From Staphylococcus hyicus (lineage in GTDB: Bacteria; Bacillota; Bacilli; Staphylococcales; Staphylococcaceae): a stretch of DNA of 64,000 nucleotides. The notes beneath the pieces were generated by a model. It worked only from the letters and a program-made list of their open reading frames with translations. It did not search any database and was not told the origin of the DNA. Shown here one piece after another: positions 29,148 to 40,849 of the stretch. The DNA is taken from NCBI RefSeq assembly GCF_000816085.1, contig NZ_CP008747.1, forward strand, positions 682,001-746,000, given 5' to 3'. Positions within the stretch are counted from its first letter, which is position 1, and every line of letters begins with the position of its first letter. The translations under genes were made by a program, and so were the position numbers.

Positions 29148-29684
29148 ATGAGCCGTGTTGGTAAAAAAATTATCGAGATCCCAAGTGACGTTACTGTAAC
29201 TATCGAAGGTAACAAAGTTACTGTTAAAGGACCTAAAGGTGAATTATCACAAACACTTAATGAAGAAATGACTTACAAACAAGAAGAAAACACACTTGAA
29301 GTTGTTAGACCATCAGATTCTAAAGAACATAGAACAATTCATGGTACAACTCGTGCGTTAATTAATAATATGGTACAAGGTGTATCTCAAGGATACGTTA
29401 AAGGACTTGAACTTATCGGTGTTGGTTACCGTGCACAAGTACAAGGTTCTAAACTTGTATTAAACGTAGGTTATTCTCATCCAGTTGAAATCGAAGCTGC
29501 TGAAGGTATTACTTTCTCAGTAGAGAAAAATACAACTGTAAAAGTTGAAGGTATCGACAAAGAATTAGTTGGTGCTACAGCATCTAAAATTCGCGATGTA
29601 CGTCCACCAGAACCTTATAAAGGTAAAGGTATCCGTTACCAAGGTGAATACGTACGCCGTAAAGAAGGTAAAACTGGTAAATAA
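29148..29684 (+). CDS. rplF: 50S ribosomal protein L6
   Basis: A 178-residue L6 made of two similar domains. [14 protein letters not shown] and the C-terminal [14 protein letters not shown] motif are visible. It is positioned near the factor-binding site at the stalk base and the sarcin-ricin loop. Normal spacing to rpsH and rplR. Confidence 0.98.
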   Translation: MSRVGKKIIEIPSDVTVTIEGNKVTVKGPKGELSQTLNEEMTYKQEENTLEVVRPSDSKEHRTIHGTTRALINNMVQGVSQGYVKGLELIGVGYRAQVQGSKLVLNVGYSHPVEIEAAEGITFSVEKNTTVKVEGIDKELVGATASKIRDVRPPEPYKGKGIRYQGEYVRRKEGKTGK

Positions 29685-29714
29685 TAAATAAACTCTACAG
29701 AAAGGAGTATTGAC

Positions 29715-30074
29715 ATGATCAGCAAAATTGATAAAAACAAAGTACGTTTAAAAAGACATGCACGCGTGCGTACGAAATTGTCAGGTACTAGCGAAAAGCC
29801 ACGTCTAAACGTATACCGTTCAAATAAACATATTTATGCACAAATCATTGATGACGTTAAAGGTGTAACGTTAGCTCAAGCTTCTACTAAAGATAGCGAT
29901 ATTGACACATCAGTAACTAAAGTTGAAATGGCAACTAAAGTTGGTGAAGCAATCGCTAAAAAAGCAAGCGAAAAAGGAATCGAAGCAGTTGTATTCGATC
30001 GTGGAGGATACTTATTCCACGGACGTGTTAAAGCGTTAGCAGATGCAGCTCGCGAAAATGGACTTCAATTTTAA
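29715..30074 (+). CDS. rplR: 50S ribosomal protein L18
   Basis: A 119-residue L18 with a basic N-terminus ([15 protein letters not shown]) and the conserved [19 protein letters not shown] end. With L5 it anchors 5S rRNA in the central protuberance. GAAAGGAGT precedes the ATG. Confidence 0.98.
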   Translation: MISKIDKNKVRLKRHARVRTKLSGTSEKPRLNVYRSNKHIYAQIIDDVKGVTLAQASTKDSDIDTSVTKVEMATKVGEAIAKKASEKGIEAVVFDRGGYLFHGRVKALADAARENGLQF

Positions 30075-30095
30075 TTTAAAGGAGGGACAATTTAA

Positions 30096-30596
30096 ATGGC
30101 TCGTAGAGAAGAAGAAGTTAAAGAATTTGAAGAACGCGTTGTTACGATTAACCGTGTTGCAAAAGTTGTTAAAGGTGGACGTCGTTTCCGTTTCACAGCA
30201 CTTGTAGTTGTAGGTGACAAAAATGGTCGCGTTGGTTTCGGTACTGGTAAAGCACAAGAGGTACCTGAAGCAATTAAAAAGGCTGTTGAGGCTGCGAAGA
30301 AAAATCTTATCACAGTTCCACGTGTTGAAGGTACAACACCACATACAATCACTGGACGCTATGGTTCAGGTAGTGTATTCATGAAACCAGCTGCTCCTGG
30401 TACAGGGGTTATCGCGGGTGGTCCAGTTCGTGCCGTATTAGAACTTGCAGGTATCACTGATATCTTAAGTAAATCATTAGGTTCTAACACACCAATTAAC
30501 ATGGTGCGCGCAACTGTTGACGGTTTACAAAACTTAAAAAATGCTGAAGATGTTGCCCGTTTACGTGGTAAATCAGTAGAAGAATTATATAATTAA
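30096..30596 (+). CDS. rpsE: 30S ribosomal protein S5
   Basis: A 166-residue S5 with the double-stranded-RNA-binding N-domain ([20 protein letters not shown], residues 16-35), whose VKGGRR loop is the site of spectinomycin resistance changes; here it appears wild type. The C-domain with [18 protein letters not shown] follows. S5 affects decoding accuracy and mRNA entry. Confidence 0.98.
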   Translation: MARREEEVKEFEERVVTINRVAKVVKGGRRFRFTALVVVGDKNGRVGFGTGKAQEVPEAIKKAVEAAKKNLITVPRVEGTTPHTITGRYGSGSVFMKPAAPGTGVIAGGPVRAVLELAGITDILSKSLGSNTPINMVRATVDGLQNLKNAEDVARLRGKSVEELYN

Positions 30597-30613
30597 GGAG
30601 GGAGACATTTAAA

Positions 30614-30793
30614 ATGGCTAAAATTCAAATTACCCTCACTCGAAGCGTTATCGGACGTCCGGAAACACAACGTAAAACAGTTCAAGCTTTAGGTTTGAAA
30701 AAACTTAACTCATCTGTTGTTGTTGAAGATAACGATGCGATTCGTGGACAAATCAATAAAGTAAGTCACTTAGTAACAGTAGAAGAAAAATAA
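30614..30793 (+). CDS. rpmD: 50S ribosomal protein L30
   Basis: A 59-residue L30, found by reading the rpsE-rplO gap. The protein starts [14 protein letters not shown], continues with [17 protein letters not shown] and ends LVTVEEK. AAGGAGGGA lies 12-20 bases before ATG 30614. It is a single-domain 23S rRNA-binding protein present in its standard position between S5 and L15. Confidence 0.97.
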   Translation: MAKIQITLTRSVIGRPETQRKTVQALGLKKLNSSVVVEDNDAIRGQINKVSHLVTVEEK

Positions 30794-30809
30794 TTAAGGA
30801 GGTGCCGAA

Positions 30810-31249
30810 ATGAAATTACATGAGTTAAAACCATCAGAAGGTTCACGTAAAGTACGTAACCGTGTAGGTCGTGGTGCGGCTACTGGTAACGGTAAAACAA
30901 GTGGTCGTGGTCAAAAAGGTCAAAAAGCACGTTCAGGTGGTGGCGTTAGACCAGGTTTTGAAGGTGGTCAATTACCTTTATTCCGTCGTATTCCAAAACG
31001 TGGTTTCACTAACATCAACCGTAAAGAATATGCTATTGTTAACTTAGACCAACTTAACAAATTTGAAGATGGTACTGAGGTTACACCTGAATTATTAATC
31101 GAATCAGGCGTAGTTAAAAGTGAAAAATCTGGCATTAAAGTATTAGGTAATGGTTCATTAGAAAAGAAATTGACTGTTAAAGCACACAAATTCTCAGCTT
31201 CTGCTAAAGATGCTATTGAAGCGAAGGGCGGAGCTCACGAGGTGATCTA

Positions 31250-31250
<1 letters not shown>
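30810..31250 (+). CDS. rplO: 50S ribosomal protein L15
   Basis: A 146-residue L15 with the glycine- and lysine-rich unfolded N-terminus ([20 protein letters not shown], residues 18-37) that threads into 23S rRNA, followed by a compact C-domain. It is needed for late 50S assembly. Its stop shares a base with the secY ATG (TAATG), linking ribosome and secretion gene expression. Confidence 0.98.
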
Positions 31251-33210
<1,960 letters not shown>

Positions 33211-33377
33211 TAACGACTTGGTTTAAAGTGTTTGACTTTACACGTCGTTAACTTTGAAACTGTAATCAAATATTCGTGACAAGTCTTATAACGATACGCT
33301 TTGACAATGTAAACCAAGCCAACTATTATCTCGTTGATATATTAAGATCCTTACAACTGAAAAGGAGGCGTTAATTC
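33211..33377 (+). promoter_or_regulatory. adk-infA spacer with inverted repeats
   Basis: TAACGAC (33211-33217) can pair with GTCGTTA (33244-33250), and the overlapping CTTGGTTTA (33217-33225) with TAAACCAAG (33310-33318) near the infA promoter. The two pairings compete for one base only, so they could form together. No classical T-tract terminator is seen. Confidence 0.4.
33301..33329 (+). promoter_or_regulatory. Promoter for infA-rpmJ-rpsM-rpsK-rpoA-rplQ
   Basis: A consensus TTGACA (33301-33306), 17-base spacer and TATTAT (33324-33329), 49 bases before the infA start. It gives the alpha-operon part of the block its own promoter. Confidence 0.8.
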
Positions 33378-33596
33378 ATGGCAAAACAAGATGTTATCGA
33401 ACTTGAAGGTACGGTATTAGACACTTTACCTAACGCAATGTTTAAAGTAGAATTAGAAAATGGTCACGAAATCTTAGCTCACGTAAGTGGCAAGATTCGT
33501 ATGAACTATATTCGTATTTTACCAGGCGATAAAGTAACAGTAGAAATGTCTCCGTATGACTTAACACGCGGAAGAATCACATATCGTTATAAATAA
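33378..33596 (+). CDS. infA: Translation initiation factor IF-1
   Basis: The 72-residue S1/OB-fold protein binds the A site of the small subunit during initiation. [20 protein letters not shown] and [20 protein letters not shown] are fully typical. AAAGGAGG precedes the ATG. It is the first gene behind a consensus promoter. Confidence 0.98.
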
Positions 33597-33625
33597 TTGT
33601 CACTCCATCATTGAAGGAGGTATAA

Positions 33626-33742
<117 letters not shown>

Positions 33743-33764
33743 TTAAAAGAGAGGTGTAAATAAT

Positions 33765-34130
33765 ATGGCACGTATTGCAGGAATTGATATCCCACGTGAT
33801 AAACGCGTAGTAATTTCATTAACTTATATCTACGGTATCGGTAAAACTTCAGCAAAAGAAATCTTATCTGAAGCAAACGTTTCAGAAGACACTCGTGTTA
33901 AAGATTTAACTGATGACGAATTAGGTCGTATTCGTGAAGTTGTAGATGGCTACAAAGTTGAAGGTGACTTACGTCGTGAAGTAAACTTAAACATCAAACG
34001 TTTAATGGAAATTTCATCATACCGTGGTATCCGTCACCGTCGTGGTTTACCAGTTAATGGTCAAAAAACTAAAAACAATGCGCGTACGCGTAAAGGCCCA
34101 GTTAAAACTGTAGCTAACAAGAAAAAATAA
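33765..34130 (+). CDS. rpsM: 30S ribosomal protein S13
   Basis: A 121-residue S13 with [21 protein letters not shown] at the start, a helix-two-turn-helix core and the basic tail [18 protein letters not shown] that reaches the P-site tRNA. It bridges to L5 in the large subunit. Confidence 0.98.
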   Translation: MARIAGIDIPRDKRVVISLTYIYGIGKTSAKEILSEANVSEDTRVKDLTDDELGRIREVVDGYKVEGDLRREVNLNIKRLMEISSYRGIRHRRGLPVNGQKTKNNARTRKGPVKTVANKKK

Positions 34131-34154
34131 TAGGTAAAGGAGGCAAATTAATCT

Positions 34155-34544
34155 ATGGCACGTAAACAAGTATCACGTAAACGTAGAGTGAAAAAGAATA
34201 TCGAAAACGGTGTTGCGCACATCCGTTCTACATTCAATAATACAATCGTAACTATCACAGATGAATTCGGAAATGCTTTATCTTGGTCATCTGCAGGTGC
34301 ATTAGGTTTCAAAGGTTCTAAGAAATCAACACCATTCGCAGCACAAATGGCATCAGAAACAGCTTCAAAAGCTGCAATGGAACACGGTTTAAAATCAGTT
34401 GAAGTAACTGTAAAAGGACCTGGTCCAGGTCGTGAATCAGCGATCCGTGCATTACAATCAGCAGGTTTAGAAGTAACAGCGATTAAAGACGTTACTCCAG
34501 TTCCACATAATGGTTGCCGTCCACCAAAACGTCGTCGCGTATAA
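34155..34544 (+). CDS. rpsK: 30S ribosomal protein S11
   Basis: A 129-residue S11 of the platform, near the E site and mRNA exit. [20 protein letters not shown] and the C-terminal [13 protein letters not shown] are conserved. AAAGGAGG lies before the ATG. The 83-base spacer before rpoA contains an AT-only AAATTTTT/AAAAATTT inverted pair of little weight. Confidence 0.98.
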   Translation: MARKQVSRKRRVKKNIENGVAHIRSTFNNTIVTITDEFGNALSWSSAGALGFKGSKKSTPFAAQMASETASKAAMEHGLKSVEVTVKGPGPGRESAIRALQSAGLEVTAIKDVTPVPHNGCRPPKRRRV

Positions 34545-34627
34545 TTAAATTTTTGTTTTGTCACTATTCACTTAACACTAAAAATTTATAGTTTATGCAA
34601 GTCGACGTACTTAAGGAGGATATGTAA

Positions 34628-35572
34628 ATGATAGAAATCGAGAAACCTAGAATTGAAACAATTGAAGTTAGTGATGATGCTAAATTCGGTAAGTTTGTTG
34701 TTGAACCACTTGAGCGTGGTTACGGTACTACACTAGGAAACTCCTTACGTCGTATCCTACTATCATCATTACCAGGTGCGGCTGTGAAATATATCGAGAT
34801 CGAAGGCGTTTTACATGAATTCTCAGCGATCGATAACGTTGTAGAAGATGTTTCTACAATTATCATGAATATTAAAAAGCTAGCGCTTAATATTTACTCT
34901 GAAGAAGAAAAAACATTAGAAATCGATATTAAAGAAGAAGGCGAAGTCACTGCTAAAGATATCACACACGACAGTGATGTTGAAATCTTAAATCCTGACC
35001 TTAAAATTGCCACTGTATCTAAAGGTGGTCACTTTAAGATGCGATTAGTTGCGAACAAAGGTCGCGGATATGCACTAGCTGATCAAAACAACTCTAGTGA
35101 TTTACCAATCGGTGTAATCCCAGTAGATTCATTATATTCACCAGTTGAACGTGTGAACTATACTGTTGAGAATACTCGTGTCGGTCAAAGTTCTGACTTT
35201 GATAAGTTAACTTTAGACGTATGGACTGATGGTTCAATCACACCACAAGAGGCTGTATCATTAGCTGCAAAAATTATGACTGAGCATTTAAACATCTTTG
35301 TTGGTTTAACTGACGAAGCACAAAATGCTGAAATCATGATTGAAAAAGAAGAAGATCAAAAAGAAAAAGTATTAGAAATGTCTATTGAAGAATTAGACTT
35401 ATCTGTACGTTCTTATAACTGTCTTAAACGTGCTGGTATTAACTCAGTACAAGAACTCGCTGACAAATCAGAGGCTGATATGATGAAAGTGCGTAACTTA
35501 GGTCGCAAGTCTCTTGAAGAAGTTAAATACAAATTAGAAGACTTAGGTTTAGGTCTAAGAAAAGAAGATTGA
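34628..35572 (+). CDS. rpoA: RNA polymerase alpha subunit
   Basis: The 314-residue alpha has the N-terminal dimerisation and assembly domain (residues about 1-230, with [19 protein letters not shown]) and the C-terminal domain, joined by a Glu/Lys-rich linker near 240. [17 protein letters not shown] and [15 protein letters not shown] in the C-domain form the DNA UP-element and activator contact surface. AAGGAGG before the ATG. Confidence 0.98.
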   Translation: MIEIEKPRIETIEVSDDAKFGKFVVEPLERGYGTTLGNSLRRILLSSLPGAAVKYIEIEGVLHEFSAIDNVVEDVSTIIMNIKKLALNIYSEEEKTLEIDIKEEGEVTAKDITHDSDVEILNPDLKIATVSKGGHFKMRLVANKGRGYALADQNNSSDLPIGVIPVDSLYSPVERVNYTVENTRVGQSSDFDKLTLDVWTDGSITPQEAVSLAAKIMTEHLNIFVGLTDEAQNAEIMIEKEEDQKEKVLEMSIEELDLSVRSYNCLKRAGINSVQELADKSEADMMKVRNLGRKSLEEVKYKLEDLGLGLRKED

Positions 35573-35588
35573 TAAAGGAGGTTAACTC

Positions 35589-35957
35589 ATGGGTTACAGA
35601 AAATTAGGTCGTACTTCAGATCAACGTAAAGCAATGTTGCGTGACTTAGCAACTTCACTTATCGTTAATGAGCGTATTGAAACTACAGAAGCACGTGCGA
35701 AAGAACTTCGTAGCGTCGTTGAAAAATTAATCACTTTAGGTAAAAAAGGTGATTTAGCTGCTCGTCGTAACGCTGCTAAAACATTACGTAACGTGGAAAT
35801 CTTAAACGAAGATGAAACGACACAAACTGCATTACAAAAATTATTTGGTGAAATCGCTGAACGTTATCAAGAACGTCAAGGCGGATACACTCGTATTGTT
35901 AAAGTTGCACCTCGTAAAGGTGACGGTGCGTTAACAGTAATTATCGAATTAGTTTAA
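35589..35957 (+). CDS. rplQ: 50S ribosomal protein L17
   Basis: The 122-residue L17 closes the block. It starts [19 protein letters not shown] and contacts the area beneath the tunnel exit. AAGGAGG lies seven bases before the ATG, and rpoA is 16 bases upstream. Three successive hairpins follow before the ecf genes. Confidence 0.98.
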   Translation: MGYRKLGRTSDQRKAMLRDLATSLIVNERIETTEARAKELRSVVEKLITLGKKGDLAARRNAAKTLRNVEILNEDETTQTALQKLFGEIAERYQERQGGYTRIVKVAPRKGDGALTVIIELV

Positions 35958-36034
35958 TAAATACACACTACTACATTTAAAGCATATGAGTGCAACGATA
36001 ATGTTTGCCACATACAAATATTGTCTAGCTCAAA

Positions 36035-36097
36035 GTGCCCCATCTAACTAAATATTGACGACAAAGCGTGAACTCAATTTAGATGGGGTGCGCGCTT
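36035..36097 (+). terminator. First terminator after rplQ
   Basis: CCCCATCTAA (36038-36047) pairs with TTAGATGGGG (36079-36088), extended by GTG/TGC-type pairs, and a TTTTTT run follows at 36095. Confidence 0.8.
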
Positions 36098-36154
36098 TTT
36101 TCTTGTCAGTCACATTTGACACAATACTATTGCAGTCGGATGAAAACATGAAAT

Positions 36155-36223
36155 GATGAAAAGCGACAGGCATTTCGTCTTTTTGACTACGGGCGTTCCA
36201 CCATGTGGAGTTGCCCTTTTTTT
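36155..36223 (+). terminator. Two further tandem hairpin-T elements after rplQ
   Basis: GATGAAA (36155-36161) pairs with TTTCGTC (36173-36179), followed by five T. Then GGGC plus TCCAC (36191-36201) pairs imperfectly with GTGGA plus GCCC (36205-36216), followed by seven T. They either back up the first terminator or end a short separate RNA. Confidence 0.55.
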
Positions 36224-36349
36224 GTTGAATATATATTTATTGATAAATGTTAAATATATGTACACACGGGGATTCATCGATTCGGTGAGTATACATAAAA
36301 GGGTTTATTCGGTAAAATAGGGAAGAAGTTAAAAAAGTGAGGATAAATT
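36224..36349 (+). other. Leader of the ecf operon
   Basis: A 126-base AT-rich stretch between the terminators and ecfA1. TAAAAT at about 36313 resembles a -10 box but no good -35 is found at the right distance. GTGAGGATAA precedes the ecfA1 start. No riboswitch fold is recognised. Confidence 0.35.
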
Positions 36350-37153
36350 ATGCAACCGATCATTGCGTTTGAAAATGTTTCATTTAAATATGATACTGCC
36401 GACACGATGACATTAAAAAATATCACATTTTCTGTAAATCATGGAGAGTGGGTGTCTATCGTAGGGCATAATGGATCTGGTAAATCAACGTTAACTAAGT
36501 TAATCACTGGCATTGAAACGGATTTTGAAGGTGATCTTTTATTAAATGGTAAACGCGTAAATGCGGGTGCATCCGTCGAATTCCGTCAACATATTGGGGT
36601 TGTATTTCAAAATCCTGAGAATCAATTTGTGGGTTCTACGGTAAAGTATGATGTTGCGTTTGGATTAGAAAATCGCTGTACACCATATGAAAAGATGCAA
36701 CAAATTGTTCCCCAAGCTTTAAAGGATGTAGATATGTATGATAAACAAAATCATGAACCCACTGCGTTATCAGGAGGTCAAAAACAACGCGTCGCGATAG
36801 CAGGTGTGTTAGCGTTAAATCCGAAGCTCATTATTTTAGATGAAGCCACATCCATGCTAGACCCTGAAGGTAAGGCAGAAATTTTAAAAATGATGAGGAA
36901 AATGAACCATGAATGGGGCGTCACTGTGTTGTCAATTACACACGATTTGAGTGAAGTGGTTGATTCTGACAAAGTCATTGTGATGAATCAAGGACAAGTG
37001 GCGCTTGAAGGAGATGTACGTAACATCTTTAATGAAGCAGAACGTTTAAAACAGTTAGGACTCGATTTACCCTTCGAGATGCGCATCGCGCAAAAATTAC
37101 AACTAGACACACATCTAGTAACTTATGATGCATTAGTGGAGCGATTATTATGA
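36350..37153 (+). CDS. ecfA1: ECF transporter ATPase EcfA1 (CbiO-like)
   Basis: One of the two ATP-binding subunits of the shared energy-coupling module that powers vitamin and metal S-components. The 267-residue protein has Walker A GHNGSGKST near residue 39, the Q-loop, LSGGQKQR signature near 140, LIILDEAT Walker B near 160 and a switch histidine in SITHD. Its C-terminal region is the EcfA interaction domain. It overlaps ecfA2 by four bases (ATGA). Confidence 0.94.
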   Translation: MQPIIAFENVSFKYDTADTMTLKNITFSVNHGEWVSIVGHNGSGKSTLTKLITGIETDFEGDLLLNGKRVNAGASVEFRQHIGVVFQNPENQFVGSTVKYDVAFGLENRCTPYEKMQQIVPQALKDVDMYDKQNHEPTALSGGQKQRVAIAGVLALNPKLIILDEATSMLDPEGKAEILKMMRKMNHEWGVTVLSITHDLSEVVDSDKVIVMNQGQVALEGDVRNIFNEAERLKQLGLDLPFEMRIAQKLQLDTHLVTYDALVERLL

Positions 37154-38016
37154 TTCAGTTTAATGAAGTGTCATACACCTATCAACAGCATACCCCATAT
37201 GCGTATCAAGCATTGAATCTTGTGACGACTACTTTTAAAGAGGGGATGTATTATGCGGTAATCGGAAAAACGGGTTCAGGTAAATCTACGCTAATTCAAC
37301 ATTTAAATGGATTATTAAAGCCATCTCGCGGTAGAATGCAAATATTTGATTTAAATGTTGATCGTAAAACGAAAGACCGTGCTTTTAAACCGATCCGACG
37401 ACGAATTGGTATGGTATTCCAATTTCCAGAATCCCAATTATTTGAAGAAACTGTTGAAAAAGAAATCCTTTTTGGACCGAATAATTTCAAACAAGATCTC
37501 TCTAAAGCACTTGAAAAGGGGCGTAACTATTTAGATATGATGGGTGAAAATCCTAGTCAATTGTTGCAACAGTCTCCCTTTTTACTATCCGGGGGTCAAA
37601 AGCGTAAAGTCGCGTTAACAGCAATACTTGCGAGTGATCCAGATGTTTTAGTGTTAGATGAGCCGACTGCTGGGTTGGATCCAAGAAGTAAGCAACAGGT
37701 GATGACACTGATTCAGCATTTAAACGAGCAAGAAGGCAAAACCGTCATTCTTGTAACGCATGAAATGAACGATGTTGCACAATATGCACATGAAGTGAAA
37801 GTGATGAAACATGGACATATCGTTGGTTCATACGACACAGCGACGTTTTTCAAACAGGAAGCATTGGTGCATTCCTTACATCTAAATTTACCAGATGTAC
37901 TACGTTTACAAAGAGATTTGGAACGACAATCAGGTGTCCCATTTGATGGGATTGCGCTGACTGAAGACGCCTTCGTTGATTTATATAAAAAGTGGGGTGG
38001 TCGTCGTGAAAGATAA
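37150..38016 (+). CDS. ecfA2: ECF transporter ATPase EcfA2 (CbiO-like)
   Basis: The partner ATPase, 288 residues, with Walker A GKTGSGKST near 39, the signature LSGGQKRKVALT near 144 and LVLDEPTAGLD near 168. The GMVFQFPESQLFEETV Q-loop is typical of EcfA2. Start and stop overlap the neighbours on both sides, so the three ecf genes should be made in fixed proportion. Confidence 0.94.
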   Translation: MIQFNEVSYTYQQHTPYAYQALNLVTTTFKEGMYYAVIGKTGSGKSTLIQHLNGLLKPSRGRMQIFDLNVDRKTKDRAFKPIRRRIGMVFQFPESQLFEETVEKEILFGPNNFKQDLSKALEKGRNYLDMMGENPSQLLQQSPFLLSGGQKRKVALTAILASDPDVLVLDEPTAGLDPRSKQQVMTLIQHLNEQEGKTVILVTHEMNDVAQYAHEVKVMKHGHIVGSYDTATFFKQEALVHSLHLNLPDVLRLQRDLERQSGVPFDGIALTEDAFVDLYKKWGGRRER

Positions 38017-38809
38017 ATTGATTATCGGTCGTTATCTGCCATTAGATTCTATTATTCACCGTCTAGACCCAAGAGCAAAATTTATTTTTGTTTTTCTATT
38101 TATTATCATCATCTTTTTAAGCCACCATTGGATTGCGTATTTGTGGTTGGCATGTTTAATACTGATTGGTATAAAATTAGCACGTTTACCCATATTATTT
38201 TTATTTAAAGGACTGACGCCGATATTCATTTTTGTTGGCTTTACTTTTGTGATGCACATGTTTGTAACAAAAGGAGGCACGCGTCTGTTTGAATGGAGTT
38301 TCATCTCTATCGATAGCCAAGGGCTTAATGAAGGGGCTTTAATTGTATTACGCCTTACCTTTATTATGATAACCTCTACGATACTGACGTTAACGACAAG
38401 CCCTCTAGAGCTTACAGATGCGTTTGAGAGACTTTTAAAGCCATTGAAATATATTAAAATTCCAGTAGCTGCTTTAAGTATGATGATGTCCATTGCATTA
38501 CGATTTATCCCCACATTAATGGAAGAGTTAGATAAAATCATGATGTCTCAAAAATCTCGAGGTTCTGATTTTAATTCTGGAGGTTTATTTCATAGAATTA
38601 AGGCTTTTATTCCATTGCTCATACCTTTATTTATATCCGCCTTTAAGCGTGCAGAAGATTTAGCAATTGCGATGGAAGTGAGAGGCTATGATGCCACTCT
38701 TGAACGGACAAGTTTTCGCTATTTAGAATGGCATGGAAGAGATACGCTTACACTATTAATGCTTATTCCAATCGTCGGTGTAGTTTATCTCATTCGAACA
38801 TATTTATAG
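38006..38809 (+). CDS. ecfT: ECF transporter transmembrane subunit EcfT
   Basis: EcfT is the membrane scaffold that links the two ATPases to different S-components. Its signature coupling motifs are the two ARG-like boxes, here QKSRGSDF near residue 180 and AMEVRGYD near 220, and the RLDPRAKF start. I use GTG 38006 (267 residues) after GGGGTGG. A frame open from TTG 37976 lies entirely within ecfA2. It overlaps ecfA2 by 11 bases. Confidence 0.92.
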   Translation: MKDKLIIGRYLPLDSIIHRLDPRAKFIFVFLFIIIIFLSHHWIAYLWLACLILIGIKLARLPILFLFKGLTPIFIFVGFTFVMHMFVTKGGTRLFEWSFISIDSQGLNEGALIVLRLTFIMITSTILTLTTSPLELTDAFERLLKPLKYIKIPVAALSMMMSIALRFIPTLMEELDKIMMSQKSRGSDFNSGGLFHRIKAFIPLLIPLFISAFKRAEDLAIAMEVRGYDATLERTSFRYLEWHGRDTLTLLMLIPIVGVVYLIRTYL

Positions 38810-38823
38810 AAAGGTTGTCAGGC

Positions 38824-39654
38824 ATGCAACGGGTACTTGTAAAAATAAGTTATCAAGGAAGCCAGTTTTTAGGGTTTCAAATACAAAATCAAGGGCGAAC
38901 GGTACAAGGCTACTTTGAAAAAATTTTAAAACGAATGCATAAGCATGATGTGCGCATACATCCATCAAGTCGTACAGACCGTGGGGTACACGCATTTGAA
39001 CAGTACTTTCATTTTGACACAGAATTATCAATTGAGCCCACACAATGGCAATATGCGATGAATCGTGCCTTGCCTGAAGATATCTATGTGCATGAAGTCA
39101 CTATGATAAGCAATGACTTTCATTGTCGTTACGATTGTGTCGGTAAAACGTATCGATATAAAATCTATCAAAGTGCTCATAAAGATCCATTTCAAGCCCA
39201 CTTAAAAACACATATCCCTGAGATGTTAAACATTGACGCCATGAATAAAGCAGCGGAACACTTTATTGGAACTCATAATTTTACAACGTTTTGTTCTCAA
39301 AAAACGGAAGTCGAAAGTAAAGAACGCACCATTTATGAAAGTTACGTAGTGGAAACGAATGAAGGGCTAGACTTTATCATTTCAGGCTCGGGGTTTTTAT
39401 ACAATATGGTGCGTGTCATTATGGCATTTTTGATCGAAGTAGGGAAAGGAAAACGTCAAGCGCATGAGGTTCCCTCACTTTTAAAAGCGCAAGACCGTAA
39501 CCTCGTTCCACATACTGCACCAGCTGAAGGGCTTTATTTAGAACGTATCTATTTATCAGAGGATGAATTAATAAAAAAATTTGGTCCTAATATTATAGTT
39601 CATAAGAAAAAATCATTACAAAATTCTTTGAAACACATTGACAATAACGGGTAA
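38824..39654 (+). CDS. truA: tRNA pseudouridine(38-40) synthase TruA
   Basis: TruA converts uridines 38, 39 and 40 of the tRNA anticodon arm to pseudouridine. The catalytic aspartate is Asp52 in [10 protein letters not shown]. The ATG at 38824 gives 276 residues; the frame is open upstream into ecfT but that part overlaps it. It lies 14 bases after ecfT and is probably cotranscribed. Its last bases contain the rplM promoter -35 box. Confidence 0.93.
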   Translation: MQRVLVKISYQGSQFLGFQIQNQGRTVQGYFEKILKRMHKHDVRIHPSSRTDRGVHAFEQYFHFDTELSIEPTQWQYAMNRALPEDIYVHEVTMISNDFHCRYDCVGKTYRYKIYQSAHKDPFQAHLKTHIPEMLNIDAMNKAAEHFIGTHNFTTFCSQKTEVESKERTIYESYVVETNEGLDFIISGSGFLYNMVRVIMAFLIEVGKGKRQAHEVPSLLKAQDRNLVPHTAPAEGLYLERIYLSEDELIKKFGPNIIVHKKKSLQNSLKHIDNNG

Positions 39655-39666
39655 AAATTATATCAT
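39638..39666 (+). promoter_or_regulatory. Promoter of rplM-rpsI
   Basis: TTGACA (39638-39643), 17-base spacer, TATCAT (39661-39666). The -35 box lies inside the truA coding end. Confidence 0.75.
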
Positions 39667-39672
39667 AGTTAA

Positions 39673-39842
39673 CGGTATTGTTTTATATCACCCCACGATA
39701 AGCCCCGGAAACTTATTGTGTTACAAGATATAGAAGCAGGACAGAGCAACAGTTAACGGAATAAATTTTTCGTTCACGGTTGTGTACGAAATCTGGTTGA
39801 AATCACGCTTAGAAACATTTATTCACTAGGAGGACATTTAAA
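39673..39842 (+). promoter_or_regulatory. Candidate L13 leader RNA
   Basis: A long untranslated leader (about 170 bases) upstream of rplM. It holds a second copy of AGTTAACGG (39751-39759; the first is 39667-39675, at the promoter) and a GC-richer CCCC...CCCGG part at about 39692-39710. Autoregulatory L13 leaders are described upstream of rplM in Bacillus and relatives; membership here is inferred from position only. Confidence 0.5.
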
Positions 39843-40280
39843 ATGCGTCAAACATTTATGGCAAATGAATCAAACATTGAGCGCAAATGGTATGTTGTTG
39901 ATGCTGAAGGCCAAACATTAGGTCGTTTATCATCAGAAGTAGCATCTATCTTACGCGGTAAAAATAAAGTAACTTATACACCACACGTTGACACAGGTGA
40001 TTACGTAATCATTATCAACGCTGAAAAAATCCAATTCACTGGTAACAAAGAAACAGACAAAATCTACTACAGACACTCAAATCACCCAGGTGGTTTAAAA
40101 TCAATCACTGCTGGTGAGTTAAGACGTACAAACCCAGAACGTTTATTAGAAAACTCAATTAAAGGGATGTTACCAAGTTCACGTTTAGGTGAAAAACAAG
40201 GTAAAAAATTATTCGTTTATCGTGGCGCTGAACACCCACACGCTGCACAACAACCAGAAAACTACGAGTTACGTGGTTAA
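39843..40280 (+). CDS. rplM: 50S ribosomal protein L13
   Basis: The 145-residue L13 ([20 protein letters not shown] at the start) is one of the first proteins in 50S assembly. [19 protein letters not shown] and the [13 protein letters not shown] region are normal. AGGAGGAC precedes the ATG. It is coupled with rpsI in the usual two-gene unit, behind its own promoter. Confidence 0.97.
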   Translation: MRQTFMANESNIERKWYVVDAEGQTLGRLSSEVASILRGKNKVTYTPHVDTGDYVIIINAEKIQFTGNKETDKIYYRHSNHPGGLKSITAGELRRTNPERLLENSIKGMLPSSRLGEKQGKKLFVYRGAEHPHAAQQPENYELRG

Positions 40281-40299
40281 TTAGAAGGAGGAAATGACA

Positions 40300-40692
40300 T
40301 TGGCACAAGTTGAATATAGAGGCACAGGCCGTCGTAAAAACTCAGTAGCACGTGTACGTTTAGTACCAGGTGAAGGTAACATTAAAGTAAACGACCGTGA
40401 CGTACGTGAGTACTTACCATTTGAATCATTAATCTTAGACTTAAACCAACCATTTGACGTTACTGAAACTAAAGGTAACTACGATGTTTTAGTTAACGTA
40501 CACGGTGGCGGTTTCACTGGACAAGCACAAGCTATCCGTCATGGTATCGCTCGTGCATTATTAGAAGCAGATCCTGAGTACAGAGGTTCTTTAAAACGCG
40601 CTGGATTACTTACTCGTGACCCACGTATGAAAGAACGTAAAAAACCAGGTCTTAAAAAAGCACGTCGTTCACCACAATTCTCAAAACGTTAA
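40300..40692 (+). CDS. rpsI: 30S ribosomal protein S9
   Basis: S9 contacts P-site tRNA through its C-terminal tail, here RRSPQFSKR with the final Lys-Arg. I select TTG 40300 (130 residues, [14 protein letters not shown]) because GGAGG ends eight bases before it. The ATG at 40294 in the same frame has only two bases of spacing. A terminator follows. Confidence 0.95.
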   Translation: MAQVEYRGTGRRKNSVARVRLVPGEGNIKVNDRDVREYLPFESLILDLNQPFDVTETKGNYDVLVNVHGGGFTGQAQAIRHGIARALLEADPEYRGSLKRAGLLTRDPRMKERKKPGLKKARRSPQFSKR

Positions 40693-40708
40693 TATCGTTT
40701 TTATATCA

Positions 40709-40746
40709 AAAACACTTCTCGATACTTGTCGAGAAGTGTTTTTTTG
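40709..40746 (+). terminator. Terminator of rplM-rpsI
   Basis: A 14-bp stem (40709-40722 with 40729-40742) with a 6-base loop followed by a T-tract. Confidence 0.93.
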
Positions 40747-40849
40747 TTTTAATACATCTCATTCGATAAAATTAATTTTAAAAAATGCACACATACCTAT
40801 TGCATATCACGTTACGTTATCCTTTATCGTAGGTTTTGGAGGGATAACA

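Noticed and set aside
40736-40849. N-terminal extension of the DUF2268 protein
   Set aside because: It starts in the rpsI terminator and would add a low-quality hydrophobic leader; GGAGGG points to ATG 40850.
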